A stretch of DNA of 64,000 bases from NCBI GenBank assembly GCA_945900785.1, contig CAMDJM010000012.1, forward strand, positions 1 to 64,000, in the 5' to 3' direction. Each line of letters begins with the position of its first letter. Within the stretch, counting starts at the first letter, position 1. This DNA comes from Akkermansia muciniphila (GTDB lineage Bacteria; Verrucomicrobiota; Verrucomicrobiia; Verrucomicrobiales; V1-33). The notes under the pieces were generated by a model. It made no database searches and was not told the DNA's origin. It worked only from the letters and a program-made list of their open reading frames with translations. The position numbers and the translations under genes are program-made. Below, in pieces: positions 1 through 9,117 of the stretch.

Positions 1-1
1 G

Positions 2-1651
2 GACGCCGGCGGGGGCGAATTCTATCAACTCTACCGGTATGACTGCGTCAAGGGCCGCACCACTCTCCTGACGGATGGCAAATCCCGCAACACCGGCCCC
101 GTCTGGTCCAGGGATGGCCGCCGTCTCGCTTGGACCTCCACCCGGCGGAATGGGAAGGACAACGATGTCTGGATCATGGATCCTGACCAACCCACGGAAG
201 CCAAACTGCTGGCCGAACTCAGCGGCGGGGGTTGGGCGGTCACCGATTGGTCGCCGGATGGAACCCGGTTGGCCCTCACAGAATATCTTTCCGCCAATCT
301 CAGCCACCTGTGGCTCATGGATTCCATCACCGGCCGCAGGGAACGCCTCACCCCGGAAGGAGGTCCCGCGATTTCCCGCAGCGGCGGACAATTCTCCCAG
401 GATGGACCATTCCTCTACTTCACCAGCGATGAAGCCGGCGAGTTCCGTCAACTCGGCCGCATGAACCTGACAGAACGGAAGTGGAGCGCCTTTACTGCAT
501 CCCTGCCCTGGGACGTGGAGGCCTTCGATCTCTCTCCTGATGGAAAAACCGTGGCCTTTTGTGTGAACGAAGCCGGCCGCAGCGTCCTGTATCTCACCGC
601 CTGGTCCAAGGTCCTCCAACAAGGCTTGGAGCACGACTTGCCGTCGGCTCCGCTCCGCGTCGGCAGGATTCCAAACGGGGTCATCACCGGCCTCGAGTGG
701 CACAGCAATGGTCAGGATCTGGGGTTCAGCCTGACCTCTGCGAAATCACCCGCCGATGCCTGGTCGGTTTCGATCACTTCCGGTCCCGGCGCGGGCGACC
801 GCACTCCAGGCCCCCTGCAGCGCTGGACCGAAAGCGAAACCGGGGGGCTGAATCCTGACACCTTTCAGGAACCGGAACTGATCACGGTAAAAAGCTTTGA
901 CGGTCTGCCGCTCTCCGGCTTTCTCTACCGGCCGGATCCTGCCAAATTCCCCGGCAAGCGCCCCGTCCTGATCAACATCCACGGCGGCCCGGAAGGCCAG
1001 TCGCGCCCCATCTTTCAGGCGCGGAACAACTACTGGATGAACGAAGCCGGCATCGCCCTCTTCTATCCGAACGTGCGGGGCTCCGAGGGCAGCGGCAAAA
1101 CCTTCCTCGCCCTCGATAACGGATTCAAACGCGAAGACTCCGTGAAGGACATCGGTGCCTTCCTCGACTGGATCGCCACCGACCCCGCCTGCGATGCGGC
1201 GCGCGTGGCGGTGACGGGGGGCAGCTATGGCGGCTACATGTCCCTCGCCTGCATGATCCAGCACGGCGCGCGCCTCCGTTGCGGCATCGATATCGTGGGC
1301 ATCTCCAATTTCCTGACTTTTCTCCGGAACACCCAGGACTACCGCCGCGACCTGCGCCGGGTGGAATACGGGGACGAGCGGGATGAAGCCATGCGCGCCT
1401 TCCTGGAAAAAATCAGCCCCACCGCCCACGCCGCTGCGATCCAAAAACCCCTCTTCATCGTCCAGGGGCAGAACGATCCCCGGGTCCCCGTCACGGAGGC
1501 CACCCAGATGGCCGCCGCCGTCCGCCAGGCCGGCACCCCCGTCTGGTTTCTCTTGGCCAAGGACGAAGGCCACGGTTTCGCCAAAAAACCCAACGCCGAC
1601 TTCCAATTCCACGCCACCATCCTGTTCCTCCAGGAACATCTTCTGAAATAA
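2..1651 (+). CDS. Prolyl-oligopeptidase family (S9) serine peptidase, 5'-truncated
   Basis: The reading frame is already open at base 2, so the gene begins upstream of the window; about 550 codons are visible. The N-terminal part carries TolB/WD-like beta-propeller repeats (for example TGPVWSRDGRRLAW and VEAFDLSPDGKTVAF). The C-terminal part is an alpha/beta-hydrolase: the nucleophile serine lies in GGSYGGYMS near base 1222, the acid in GQNDPRVPV and the histidine in DEGHGF. This is the order of acylaminoacyl-peptidase/dipeptidyl-peptidase type S9C enzymes, which cleave short peptides. An N-terminal signal cannot be judged because the start is missing. The call is firm at family level; substrate is unknown. 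Confidence 0.93.
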   Translation, partial: DAGGGEFYQLYRYDCVKGRTTLLTDGKSRNTGPVWSRDGRRLAWTSTRRNGKDNDVWIMDPDQPTEAKLLAELSGGGWAVTDWSPDGTRLALTEYLSANLSHLWLMDSITGRRERLTPEGGPAISRSGGQFSQDGPFLYFTSDEAGEFRQLGRMNLTERKWSAFTASLPWDVEAFDLSPDGKTVAFCVNEAGRSVLYLTAWSKVLQQGLEHDLPSAPLRVGRIPNGVITGLEWHSNGQDLGFSLTSAKSPADAWSVSITSGPGAGDRTPGPLQRWTESETGGLNPDTFQEPELITVKSFDGLPLSGFLYRPDPAKFPGKRPVLINIHGGPEGQSRPIFQARNNYWMNEAGIALFYPNVRGSEGSGKTFLALDNGFKREDSVKDIGAFLDWIATDPACDAARVAVTGGSYGGYMSLACMIQHGARLRCGIDIVGISNFLTFLRNTQDYRRDLRRVEYGDERDEAMRAFLEKISPTAHAAAIQKPLFIVQGQNDPRVPVTEATQMAAAVRQAGTPVWFLLAKDEGHGFAKKPNADFQFHATILFLQEHLLK

Positions 1652-1681
1652 ATAAAACCGTTGTCCAGCAGAGCATGGCTT

Positions 1682-1782
1682 TTAATTCTACTTTGTTAAG
1701 TTCCCCGTGGCGCAGGCTTCCAGCCTGTGCGGCCAGCGGGCTTCCAGCCCGCTGATTCCCCAATTTAACAATGTAGAATTAA
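1682..1782. mobile_element. MITE-like palindromic element, copy A
   Basis: About 100 bp with terminal inverted repeats (TTAATTCTAC at the left, GTAGAATTAA at the right) that continue imperfectly inward as TTTGTTAAGTT/AATTTAACAA. The centre holds two adjacent hairpins, CAGGC-TTCCA-GCCTG and AGCGGGC-TTCCA-GCCCGCT. A nearly identical copy lies at 52376-52468, 50 kb away. TTAA occurs at both ends and could be a target duplication. It encodes no protein, so it would need a transposase in trans. Confidence 0.8.
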
Positions 1783-1847
1783 CCAATCTTTGGCTCCCGA
1801 AAGAAGATCGCTGGGAGCCGGAACCCGGCCATCCCAGCGGCCCGGGC

Positions 1848-2525
1848 TTAACGGTTAACGGCCAGGCGGAGGAAACGGTAGGGGCCGCTGCGGGGCACCA
1901 TGGCAGTGCTTCGGCCATCGCGGTCGAGAGGTCATTGGGTAACGCCAATGTTGCTTCACCGGGAAAGATCAGCGCTAGCTTCCACCCGGTAGGTCAGGCC
2001 GGGAGTGGCGGCGTAAAAGATCATGCCCAAAGGTGTCGCCTTGGAGAGTCGCCGGGGGGAGACTGCCGGAAAGATTGAGCTGCGGATCCAGATTCAGAGC
2101 ATAAGCCATCAGCAGGCTGACCCCGTCCCTGTTGGCGTCGGTCGCCAGATTGGCATTGTAAGCCTGCCCATGGGCCAGCAGCCAGGCCGCCGCTGGCTGG
2201 GTGACGGGGTTGATCATGATGGTGGGGTAGCCGTTCCAGTGCGGGGAGGTGAAGCCAGTCCGTTTGCCGGGATATAACGGTTTTCCCGGCAAGGTGCAAG
2301 CAGTTTCCGGTTCTGCTATAGCTTGGACACCGGGGCCTGCCTGAAGGTGAGGGCGGAACCTTGGGGAATGGAGATGAACCGGTCGCCTTGGCCGTTTTGT
2401 AGTGCGGATGGCTTGCCGGTCGCCCCAGCATGTGGCGGGTCTCCAGCATCAATGATCCCGGAGGGATCCCAGTAGGTAGCCGTGGTCAAGCCTCCGGCTT
2501 GAATGCCGTAAACGGGTTCACCCAT
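1848..2525 (-). pseudogene. Decayed C-terminal fragment of a large secreted protein
   Basis: On the minus strand several frames give pieces that follow one another as in a typical verrucomicrobial secreted-protein tail. First GGLTTATYWDPSG and RFISIPQGSALTFR (about 2330-2480), then DANRDGVSLLMAYALNLDP (about 2100-2160), then FYAATPGLTYRVEAS (about 1970-2010), and finally SGPYRFLRLAVNR followed by a stop at 1848. The pieces lie in different frames and are separated by stops, so no intact gene remains. The assignment rests on recognising the order of these pieces, not on a database match. The adjacent MITE-like element may have helped disrupt it. Confidence 0.5.
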
Positions 2526-2616
2526 TTTCCCGACAGGTCAGGATGTCTGAGGCAGGTCAAGCCGGTGCAGCCATGGAAGGTAAAATATCCGATGGACGTC
2601 CCCTGAAACATTTTTC

Positions 2617-3741
2617 CTACTGGCTCACGCGCATGGGCATGAGGACGTAAAGGAAGGGGGTGTTGATCTTGATGACGCCAGGGCTGACTTCGTCGATGAG
2701 GTCGAGGTAGATTTCGTCGGCGTCGAGGTTGCGGAAGGGGGCGACGAGATACTCGGGGTTGAAGGCGATGGCCATGTCTGGGCCGCTGTATTTGACGGCG
2801 ATGGATTCGCGGGCTTCGCCGATGTCGGCGCTGTTGGCGGTGATCTCGATGTTGTCCTTGCTGAAGTGGAGCTTGACGCTGTTGGACTTGTCAGGAGCGA
2901 GGAGGGAGACGCGCTGGGCGGCGGCGAGGAAGGCTTCGCGCTCGAGGGTGACGCGCTCTTTGGCGGCCCCGGGGATGACCTGGCGGAAGTTGGGGTAGTT
3001 GCCTTCGATGAGTTTACTGACGAGGAGGTTCTGATTCAGCTCGAAGGCGATCTGGCGGGCTCCGATGCGGATGCGGAGTTCTTCCGGGGAGTCCTTGAGG
3101 AGGCGCTGGAGTTCATTGACGGCCTTGGTGGGGACGATGACGGCGGCTTCGTTGCTTTCGGGGAATTCGACGTCGACATCCGTCATGGCGAGGCGGCGGC
3201 CATCGGTGGCGACGAGGGTCATTTTGCCTTCCTTGAACTGGCAGTAGATGCCATTGAGGACGTAGCGCGTTTCATCGGTGGAGATGGCGTAGGCGGTCTT
3301 TTTGAGGGCGTCGCGCAGGGTCTTCTGGGTGATCTTGTATTCCTTGACGTCCTCGAATCGGGGAGGCGGCGGGAAGTCATCGGGGGGCAGGCCGAGGATT
3401 TTGAAGAAGCTGTTGCCGCATTTGATGGCGGCGGTGTTTTCGTCGGAGACGGTGACTTCGACTTCGCTGGCGGGGAGTTCGCGGACGATGCTGGAAAGGC
3501 GGCGGACGGGGAGGGTGATGGCGCCGGGTTCGAGGATTTGGAGGCCGATGTCATCTTCTCCGGTGCTGGCGATGCGTCCGCTGACGACGATGTCGAGGTC
3601 GGTGGTGGTGAAGCGCAGTTCCTGACGGTCGGCTTCAATCAGCACGTTGGAGAGGATAGGCAAGGTGGCGCGGCTGCTGACCACGTTTTGAACCTGCTGG
3701 AGGCCTTCCAGGAATTTTTCTTTGCTGATGCGGAACTTCAT
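2617..3741 (-). CDS. dnaN: DNA polymerase III beta sliding clamp
   Basis: This 374-residue protein has the normal length of a bacterial beta clamp and the usual three repeated clamp domains. It begins MKFRISKEKFLEGLQQVQ and ends with the conserved LMPMRV that lies near the protein-binding pocket. Internal family signatures include ATLPILSNVLIEA, TDGRRLAM and VIVPTKAVNEL. The dimeric ring encircles DNA and tethers the polymerase, mismatch-repair and other partners. It stands alone here: dnaA and recF, often adjacent in other bacteria, are not in the window. About 290 bases upstream (3742-4035) hold only its probable promoter region and a GGACTGCCAGTCC hairpin near 3865; no gene is seen there. 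Confidence 0.98.
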   Translation of the reverse strand: MKFRISKEKFLEGLQQVQNVVSSRATLPILSNVLIEADRQELRFTTTDLDIVVSGRIASTGEDDIGLQILEPGAITLPVRRLSSIVRELPASEVEVTVSDENTAAIKCGNSFFKILGLPPDDFPPPPRFEDVKEYKITQKTLRDALKKTAYAISTDETRYVLNGIYCQFKEGKMTLVATDGRRLAMTDVDVEFPESNEAAVIVPTKAVNELQRLLKDSPEELRIRIGARQIAFELNQNLLVSKLIEGNYPNFRQVIPGAAKERVTLEREAFLAAAQRVSLLAPDKSNSVKLHFSKDNIEITANSADIGEARESIAVKYSGPDMAIAFNPEYLVAPFRNLDADEIYLDLIDEVSPGVIKINTPFLYVLMPMRVSQ

Positions 3742-4035
3742 AGAGGAAATCGGAAAATAAGTGTCATGATTAAAGGGCGCGACGGGTAAAGCGCCAGCGG
3801 TATTTTGCGGGAAGCGCGCTCGCGCGATGACACAGATTCAACAAAGAAAACCAATGCTGCGGGACGGACTGCCAGTCCGTGCTCCAAATTCGGTCAGAAA
3901 GTCCGGGTCTGCCGTCAGGGCGACTGCGGATCGCTTGCGCATTTCCCGGAACCGGGAATGAGTGGAGGAATCCTTAATACATCTTAACCAGTCGTGCGAT
4001 TGCGGCTGGGAAATCCGCCTTCAGCCTGTTCCGTC

Positions 4036-4533
4036 ATGACCCTGCTCCGTCTGCTTGCCCTCGTCTGTCTCTCCCTGCTGGTGAGTTGCGCCTCATCGAA
4101 AAAAACGTCACAGGACTATTACGACGGACCCCGCGCCGTCTTTGTCAACGGCCAAGCCGTCGCCCCCCGCCGGGCCCCGGCCGCCGTCCACCGCGCCGTC
4201 GCCGCAGCCAATGCGATCCAGTCCGCGCCTTATCAATACGGAGGGGGCCACGGCAGGCCCTCCTCCGGGTTGGACTGCTCCGGCAGCGTCTCTTACGTTC
4301 TGCGGCGGGCCGGCCTGATCGAATCGACTATGCCCAGTTCCGCCTACCGGAAATACGGCCGCTCCGGCCAAGGGAAATGGATCACCGTCTTTGCCCGTTC
4401 CGGCCACGTCTTCATGACCATCTGCGGCCTCCGCCTCGACACCAGCAGCCAAGGCACCGGCATCGGCCCGCGCTGGAGCACCAAGCCCCGGAATACCAAA
4501 GGCTTCACCGTCCGCCACCCCGCCGGGCTTTGA
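4036..4533 (+). CDS. NlpC/P60-family cell-wall hydrolase lipoprotein
   Basis: The chosen start (MTLLRLLALVCLSLLVSC) gives a clean lipoprotein signal peptide with the lipobox LVSC; an upstream in-frame start would add 14 unlikely residues. The mature part has the NlpC/P60 papain-like fold: YQYGGG followed by the catalytic cysteine in GLDCSGSVSYVL, then the histidine in SGHVFMTI. Such enzymes cut peptide stems of peptidoglycan, here presumably from a membrane-anchored periplasmic position. At about 165 residues it is a minimal catalytic domain without extra cell-wall binding modules. Its partner genes are not conserved around it, so the exact bond cleaved is unknown. Confidence 0.85.
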   Translation: MTLLRLLALVCLSLLVSCASSKKTSQDYYDGPRAVFVNGQAVAPRRAPAAVHRAVAAANAIQSAPYQYGGGHGRPSSGLDCSGSVSYVLRRAGLIESTMPSSAYRKYGRSGQGKWITVFARSGHVFMTICGLRLDTSSQGTGIGPRWSTKPRNTKGFTVRHPAGL

Positions 4534-4693
4534 ACGAAATTGGAAAATTGGGAAAATTTTGAAATTTAGAAATTTAGAAATGGGAAAACGGGAAAATGGG
4601 AAAATTTCCCGATGTCCCCTAAATTTCCCCGCGTTCAATTCCCCGATTTTCCAATTTTCCAATTTCTAAATTTTCCAATTTCCCTATCTCCCC
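4534..4693. repeat. Low-complexity AT-rich inverted repeat
   Basis: The stretch between the NlpC/P60 gene and the glycosyltransferase is built from short words of the type GGAAAATTGGGAAAAT on the left half and their complements (AATTTTCCAATTTCC) on the right half. The transcript could fold into a long, imperfect hairpin. It contrasts sharply with the GC-rich surroundings. Similar but shorter words occur at 15580-15600 and 18247-18285, which suggests a genome-wide family of intergenic repeats. Confidence 0.7.
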
Positions 4694-6550
4694 GTGCTGG
4701 CCTATCTCTTCTCCCGTTTCCCGGTCGTCTCCCAGACGTTTTGTGATACGGAGATGCTGGCGCTGGAAGCTGCGGGTCTGCCCCTGGTCATCGGCAGTCT
4801 CAACCCACCGCCGAACAGCTTCCGCCATGAACGGCTGGCCCGTTTAAAGGCCGAAGTTATTTACCCGCCTCCCGGTCCAGTCCTCGATCTCCCCCTAACT
4901 CACTCGACGGTCGATTCCGTATGGCAGGCCATGGCAGCTCTGGCTGACCAGCATGAGGCCGCTTACGGCAAATCCTTTAAAGCCCACGTCCGCGCCCGGA
5001 ACGCGTGGCATTTTGCCCGGGAATTCAAAAAGCGGGGCGTCACCCACCTCCACATCCATTTCGCCAACCGGGCCACCCACACCGCCATCTTTCTCAAAAA
5101 AGCCGGGTTCACCTATAGTTTCACGGCCCACGCCCAGGATTTTATGGTGGACCTCGCCAATGATGACCTGCTGCGCGAAATGATCCGCGAAGCCACCTTC
5201 ACTGCAGCAGTCAGCGATTACAGCCGGGACTTGCTGGTCAGGATCTGTCCTGACGCGGCCGGGCGCATCCACCGCGTCTACAACGGCATCGATTCCACCC
5301 AATTTCCCAAGGCCAAGCCAGGCTCCCCGGAGCCGCTGCGGCTCATCAGCATTGGGCGTCTGATTGATTTCAAAGGCTTTGCCGTGCTGCTCGAAGCCAT
5401 CTCCCTCCTGCGCGACCAACACATCCCCGTTGCCCTCCAAATCATCGGCGAAGGGCCCCAGCGCCCTGGTCTTGAAGCCGCCATCGACCGCCTCCAACTC
5501 CGGTCCCATGTCCGCCTGCGCGGCGTGCTTAGTCAGGAGGAAATCAAAATGGAACTCGCCGCCTCCCACCTCTTCGCCCTCGCCTGTCTGACGGATAGCA
5601 AGGGGGCCACCGATATCCTGCCGACCGTCATTTTGGAAGCCATGGCCTGCGGCCTGCCCGTGGTCAGCACCACGCTCGCGGGGGTGCCGGAAATGGTGCG
5701 CCATGGTGAAACCGGGCTGCTCGCTCCGCCTGCCGATGCCGCGGTTTTGGCCGCCCACTTGTGCACCCTGGCGCAGGATCCCGCCCAGCGAGCCAGCTAC
5801 GGCAGCGCCGGCCTCGCCCATGTCCAGGATGTTTTTTCCCTGACGAAAACTGCGGGCCACCTGGCTTCCCTTTTTCCAGCTGGGTCCACGGCAACGCACT
5901 CCCCCTCTCCAGCCAAGGCCCCGGTCACCCTCGTTCTGCTTGATGTTCCCGGCATCGCTGGTCCCGCCCTCCTCACCGAATTGGAATTCCTCTGCGGACA
6001 TCCCCAGGTCAGCGTGCTAAGCACCCGCCAGAGCCCGCCGCCCAATCTTCCGTCCACCCTGCTTCCCGAATATCTGCCTGACGCCACCGTGCTGGAAGCC
6101 GCCTGGCGCAGCCGCCCGGACCTTGTGGCCCTCACGGAATCCATCCGCGCTGAAGCCGGTCCCGTGGATGGCGAGTCCTACTATCTCAACGCCCGCCGCG
6201 CCGTCCACCTCGCCACTCAGGTTCCCCTCCGCCACTGGAAAAAAATCCATGCCCTGCGCGCCAGCAGCGTGCTGCTGGCCTGGCTCCTCCACCGGCTCAC
6301 CGGCCTTCCTGCCAGCGCCACCATTGAGGCCAGCCACCAGGAAAGCCGCAGCGTCCTCACCAAACTCCTCCCCGCCTTCAGCCATGGCTCCAACTCCGAT
6401 CCCAAACTAAACTCCACCTTTCCCGATCTCCTCCAGCTCTCCGCCCCGTTCCCGCCGAAGCGCCTCCTCGGCGTCAAACTCCCCGTCCCGCTCATTCGTG
6501 TGGTGGAGCCCGCCCCCGTCTGGGAACGCTGGTTATCCCAGCCGGAATAA
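4694..6550 (+). CDS. Glycosyltransferase family 4 with C-terminal extension
   Basis: A GTG start gives 618 residues. The first ~400 form a GT-B glycosyltransferase of the GT4 type resembling exopolysaccharide enzymes such as WcaL/AmsK: the N-terminus reads LAYLFSRFPVVSQTF, the middle has HIHFANRATHTAIFLKK and YNGIDSTQF, and the nucleotide-sugar site has the ILPTVILEAMACGLPVV segment with the family's EX7E-type glutamates. The remaining ~200 residues, including LRHWKKIHALRASSVLLAWLL, match nothing I recognise and seem to be a lineage-specific addition. It probably transfers a sugar from a nucleotide donor during surface polysaccharide or glycolipid synthesis. No other polysaccharide genes flank it. 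Confidence 0.85.
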   Translation: MLAYLFSRFPVVSQTFCDTEMLALEAAGLPLVIGSLNPPPNSFRHERLARLKAEVIYPPPGPVLDLPLTHSTVDSVWQAMAALADQHEAAYGKSFKAHVRARNAWHFAREFKKRGVTHLHIHFANRATHTAIFLKKAGFTYSFTAHAQDFMVDLANDDLLREMIREATFTAAVSDYSRDLLVRICPDAAGRIHRVYNGIDSTQFPKAKPGSPEPLRLISIGRLIDFKGFAVLLEAISLLRDQHIPVALQIIGEGPQRPGLEAAIDRLQLRSHVRLRGVLSQEEIKMELAASHLFALACLTDSKGATDILPTVILEAMACGLPVVSTTLAGVPEMVRHGETGLLAPPADAAVLAAHLCTLAQDPAQRASYGSAGLAHVQDVFSLTKTAGHLASLFPAGSTATHSPSPAKAPVTLVLLDVPGIAGPALLTELEFLCGHPQVSVLSTRQSPPPNLPSTLLPEYLPDATVLEAAWRSRPDLVALTESIRAEAGPVDGESYYLNARRAVHLATQVPLRHWKKIHALRASSVLLAWLLHRLTGLPASATIEASHQESRSVLTKLLPAFSHGSNSDPKLNSTFPDLLQLSAPFPPKRLLGVKLPVPLIRVVEPAPVWERWLSQPE

Positions 6551-6575
6551 AGTTGAAACCTTACCCGATCCTGAC

Positions 6576-7250
6576 ATGAGGCAATTTGCCATCGGTGATA
6601 TTCATGGCTGCCTGACCGCGCTGCAGAAGCTGGATCAGGAGTTGAAATTTGGAGCCGGGGATTTGCTCGTGACCCTGGGGGATTACATCGACCGCGGGCC
6701 GGATACGCGCGGGGTGATCGATTACCTGATCGGCCTTCGTTCCAGGTGCCAGTTGGTGACCCTGCGCGGGAACCATGAGGTCATGATGCTCCAGGCCCGA
6801 AATGACCGGGCGGTGTTGATCGATTGGAAATCGTGTGGCGGTGGCGAGGCTTTGGATTCCTATGGCGCGAAGAGCCTGGAGGACATTCCCCCGGAGCACT
6901 GGCACTTTTTGGAGGAAACCCTGCCGTATTATGAAACCGGGCAGGAATTCTTTGTCCACGCCAATGCCTATCCGAAGCTGAAACTGGCGGATCAGCCGGA
7001 TGATATGTTGTATTGGGAGTTTTTTGGAAATCCGGCTCCCCATCAGTCAGGCAAGCGGATGATTTGCGGGCATTCGGCCCAGGCCTCCGGGCTGCCTTTG
7101 CATGTTGGACATGCCGTTTGCATTGATACCAAGGCCCATGGCGGCGGCTGGCTCACCTGCATGGATCTCCGCACCGGGTTTTACCATCAGGCGAATCAGT
7201 TGGGGGACTATCAGATTTTGCCACCATGGGATCCGGCACCCCGTGACTGA
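6576..7250 (+). CDS. Serine/threonine-type metallophosphatase
   Basis: The phosphoprotein-phosphatase metal-binding motifs are all present in order: GDIHGC, GDYIDRGPDT and LRGNHE, then FVHANAY and ICGHSAQ further on. The length of about 224 residues fits the bacterial PrpA/PrpB or diadenosine tetraphosphatase (ApaH-like) group. The start at MRQFAIGDIHG places the first motif eight residues in, as is usual; a longer in-frame start would overlap the end of the glycosyltransferase gene. It probably hydrolyses phosphoserine/threonine, phosphotyrosine or dinucleoside polyphosphates in the cytoplasm using two metal ions. It lies 25 bases after the glycosyltransferase gene on the same strand and may be co-transcribed. 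Confidence 0.88.
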   Translation: MRQFAIGDIHGCLTALQKLDQELKFGAGDLLVTLGDYIDRGPDTRGVIDYLIGLRSRCQLVTLRGNHEVMMLQARNDRAVLIDWKSCGGGEALDSYGAKSLEDIPPEHWHFLEETLPYYETGQEFFVHANAYPKLKLADQPDDMLYWEFFGNPAPHQSGKRMICGHSAQASGLPLHVGHAVCIDTKAHGGGWLTCMDLRTGFYHQANQLGDYQILPPWDPAPRD

Positions 7251-7310
7251 CTTCCCGCCGGATTCCCGCGTTGACGCGGGCCGGGTCGGGCGGTGTGTTT
7301 CGGTTCATCC

Positions 7311-9083
7311 ATGAGCACGCTGCGCCGCATTTTTCGTTATACCACCCGTTACCGCTGGCGGGCACTCCTTGCCTTTTTCCTCGCGGTTTCCGGCACGCTG
7401 CTGGTGCTGGTGATGCCGGCGATGACCCAGCGGTTTATTGATGATATCATTCCCAACAAACGCTGGGACGCGATTTGGCCGACGGCGTTGCTGGCGGTCG
7501 GCGCGATTGCCTTCCGTCAGATCATTTTCACCGCCCGGACCTTGAGTAACAACGCCTTCGAGCAGGTGGTGGTGCATGATCTGCGGCGGGAGCTTTACGA
7601 TAAAATCCAACGACTCCCGATGCGGTGGTTCGATAACCAGCCGACGGGCGATATCATGACGCGGGTAGGCAGTGATGTGCCAGCGATTGAGAAGGTGATC
7701 GTCGATACCATCGACCAGGGCCTCAGCGGCCTCCTGCAGTTTGTCATCGTGCTGGCCTACCTGCTGCACCTGCACACAGGCCTAACCATGGTGACGCTGG
7801 CTCCCATGCCGGTGGTCGCCCTCGCGACCTGGCTTTACTCCCGGAAGAATGAGGCCCGTTACCGGGCTGCCAGTGAGGCCAGCAGTGCCTTGAATTCCAT
7901 GCTGCATGACAACATCGCGGGCATCCGCCAGATCAAGGCTTACACCGTGGAGCCGCAGGAGTTGCTCCGGTTTGACCGCACCAGCGCCCGGGTGCGCCAG
8001 GCCCAACTGACTGTCGCCAAGGCCAATGCCATGACCTGGCCCGGGGTGTCGCTCATCGCGGAATCCGGCATCGTCGCGATGATGGGGGCGGCCGCTTACT
8101 GGATTTTGAAGGGGGAAATGCAGGTCGGGACGTTGATGGCCTTCCTGGTTTCATGGGGTTTCCTGTTCGATCCCCTATCCCGCATCAACCCGATCACCCA
8201 GACCTTTGTCGGCGGGGTCGTGGCGGGGAAACGGGTCTTTTCCATCCTTGATCTGCATGATGAGCCCAACCTGATCGAGGGCCTGCGCCCTGCCGTGCTG
8301 CGCGGCCATGTGACCTTTGAAGAGGTGGGTTTTTCCTACGCAGAGAAAGCGCCTGTGGTGAGTGGCATCAACGTCGAGGCCCTGCCCGGGCAGACGATTG
8401 CCTTTGTGGGGCCCACCGGGGCAGGGAAGAGCACGCTGCTGAATCTCCTGGCGCGTTTTTATGAGTGCGATGAAGGCCGTATCCTGATAGACGGCACCCC
8501 CATCAACGAGCTGTCCAAGGAATGGCTGCGCGACAATATCGGTTACGTGACCCAGGAAAGCTTTCTCTTCAACGCCAGCGTGCGGGAGAATCTGCAACTG
8601 GCCAAACCCGACGCCACCGATGATGAACTCTGGGCCGCCCTGACCGCCGCGAATGCGGATGGATTCGTCCGCCGTCTTGAAGAAGGGCTGGACACGGTGA
8701 CTGGCGAACGCGGCACCAAACTGAGCGGCGGCGAGCGCCAGCGCCTCTCCATCGCCCGCGCCCTGCTGAAAAATCCGCCGATTCTGCTATTGGATGAAGC
8801 CACCAGCGCGGTGGATAACGAAACAGAAAAACTGATCCAGCAGGCGCTCGACCGCCTCCGCAGCCAGCGCACTTCCTTTGTCATCGCCCACCGGCTCAGC
8901 ACCGTGCGGGAGGCGCACCGGATCTGTGTGATGGAGCGCGGGAAAATCATCGAATCCGGCCACCACAAGGAACTGTTGGCCGAAGGCGGTCTTTACGCCC
9001 GGCTGGCCGCCACCGGATTCCAAGAGGAGAAAAAACCCCTTCCTCTGGAGGAGCTTTCGGCGATCCCGGGGGTTGATGGTTGA
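7311..9083 (+). CDS. ABC exporter with fused membrane and ATPase domains
   Basis: About 590 residues form one half-transporter. The N-terminal ~310 residues contain six predicted membrane segments (for example RALLAFFLAVSGTLLVLVMP). The C-terminal ATPase domain has the Walker A motif GPTGAGKST, the signature LSGGERQRLSIARALL, Walker B ILLLDEATSAVD and the H-loop FVIAHRLSTV. It will act as a dimer, like MsbA-type lipid or drug exporters. The ATG at 7311 is preferred over a GTG six codons upstream. The last codons and stop (VDG-stop) are supplied by a GTTGATG-type heptamer repeat that overlaps the 3' end. Confidence 0.93.
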   Translation: MSTLRRIFRYTTRYRWRALLAFFLAVSGTLLVLVMPAMTQRFIDDIIPNKRWDAIWPTALLAVGAIAFRQIIFTARTLSNNAFEQVVVHDLRRELYDKIQRLPMRWFDNQPTGDIMTRVGSDVPAIEKVIVDTIDQGLSGLLQFVIVLAYLLHLHTGLTMVTLAPMPVVALATWLYSRKNEARYRAASEASSALNSMLHDNIAGIRQIKAYTVEPQELLRFDRTSARVRQAQLTVAKANAMTWPGVSLIAESGIVAMMGAAAYWILKGEMQVGTLMAFLVSWGFLFDPLSRINPITQTFVGGVVAGKRVFSILDLHDEPNLIEGLRPAVLRGHVTFEEVGFSYAEKAPVVSGINVEALPGQTIAFVGPTGAGKSTLLNLLARFYECDEGRILIDGTPINELSKEWLRDNIGYVTQESFLFNASVRENLQLAKPDATDDELWAALTAANADGFVRRLEEGLDTVTGERGTKLSGGERQRLSIARALLKNPPILLLDEATSAVDNETEKLIQQALDRLRSQRTSFVIAHRLSTVREAHRICVMERGKIIESGHHKELLAEGGLYARLAATGFQEEKKPLPLEELSAIPGVDG

Positions 9084-9106
9084 GGGTTGATCGTTGAGAG
9101 TTGATG
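9072..9106. repeat. Five tandem GTTGA-type heptamers
   Basis: Five consecutive 7-bp units (GTTGATG, GTTGAGG, GTTGATC, GTTGAGA, GTTGATG). The array overlaps the last codons of the ABC exporter and runs into the intergenic space. It belongs to the same heptamer family as the arrays at 18394-18463 and 50008-50042. Confidence 0.75.
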
Positions 9107-9117
9107 GATGACAGCCA

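Noticed and set aside
2866-3789. Plus-strand frame opposite dnaN, rich in Gly/Asp
   Set aside because: Antisense to a certain gene, with mirrored codon bias and no motif.
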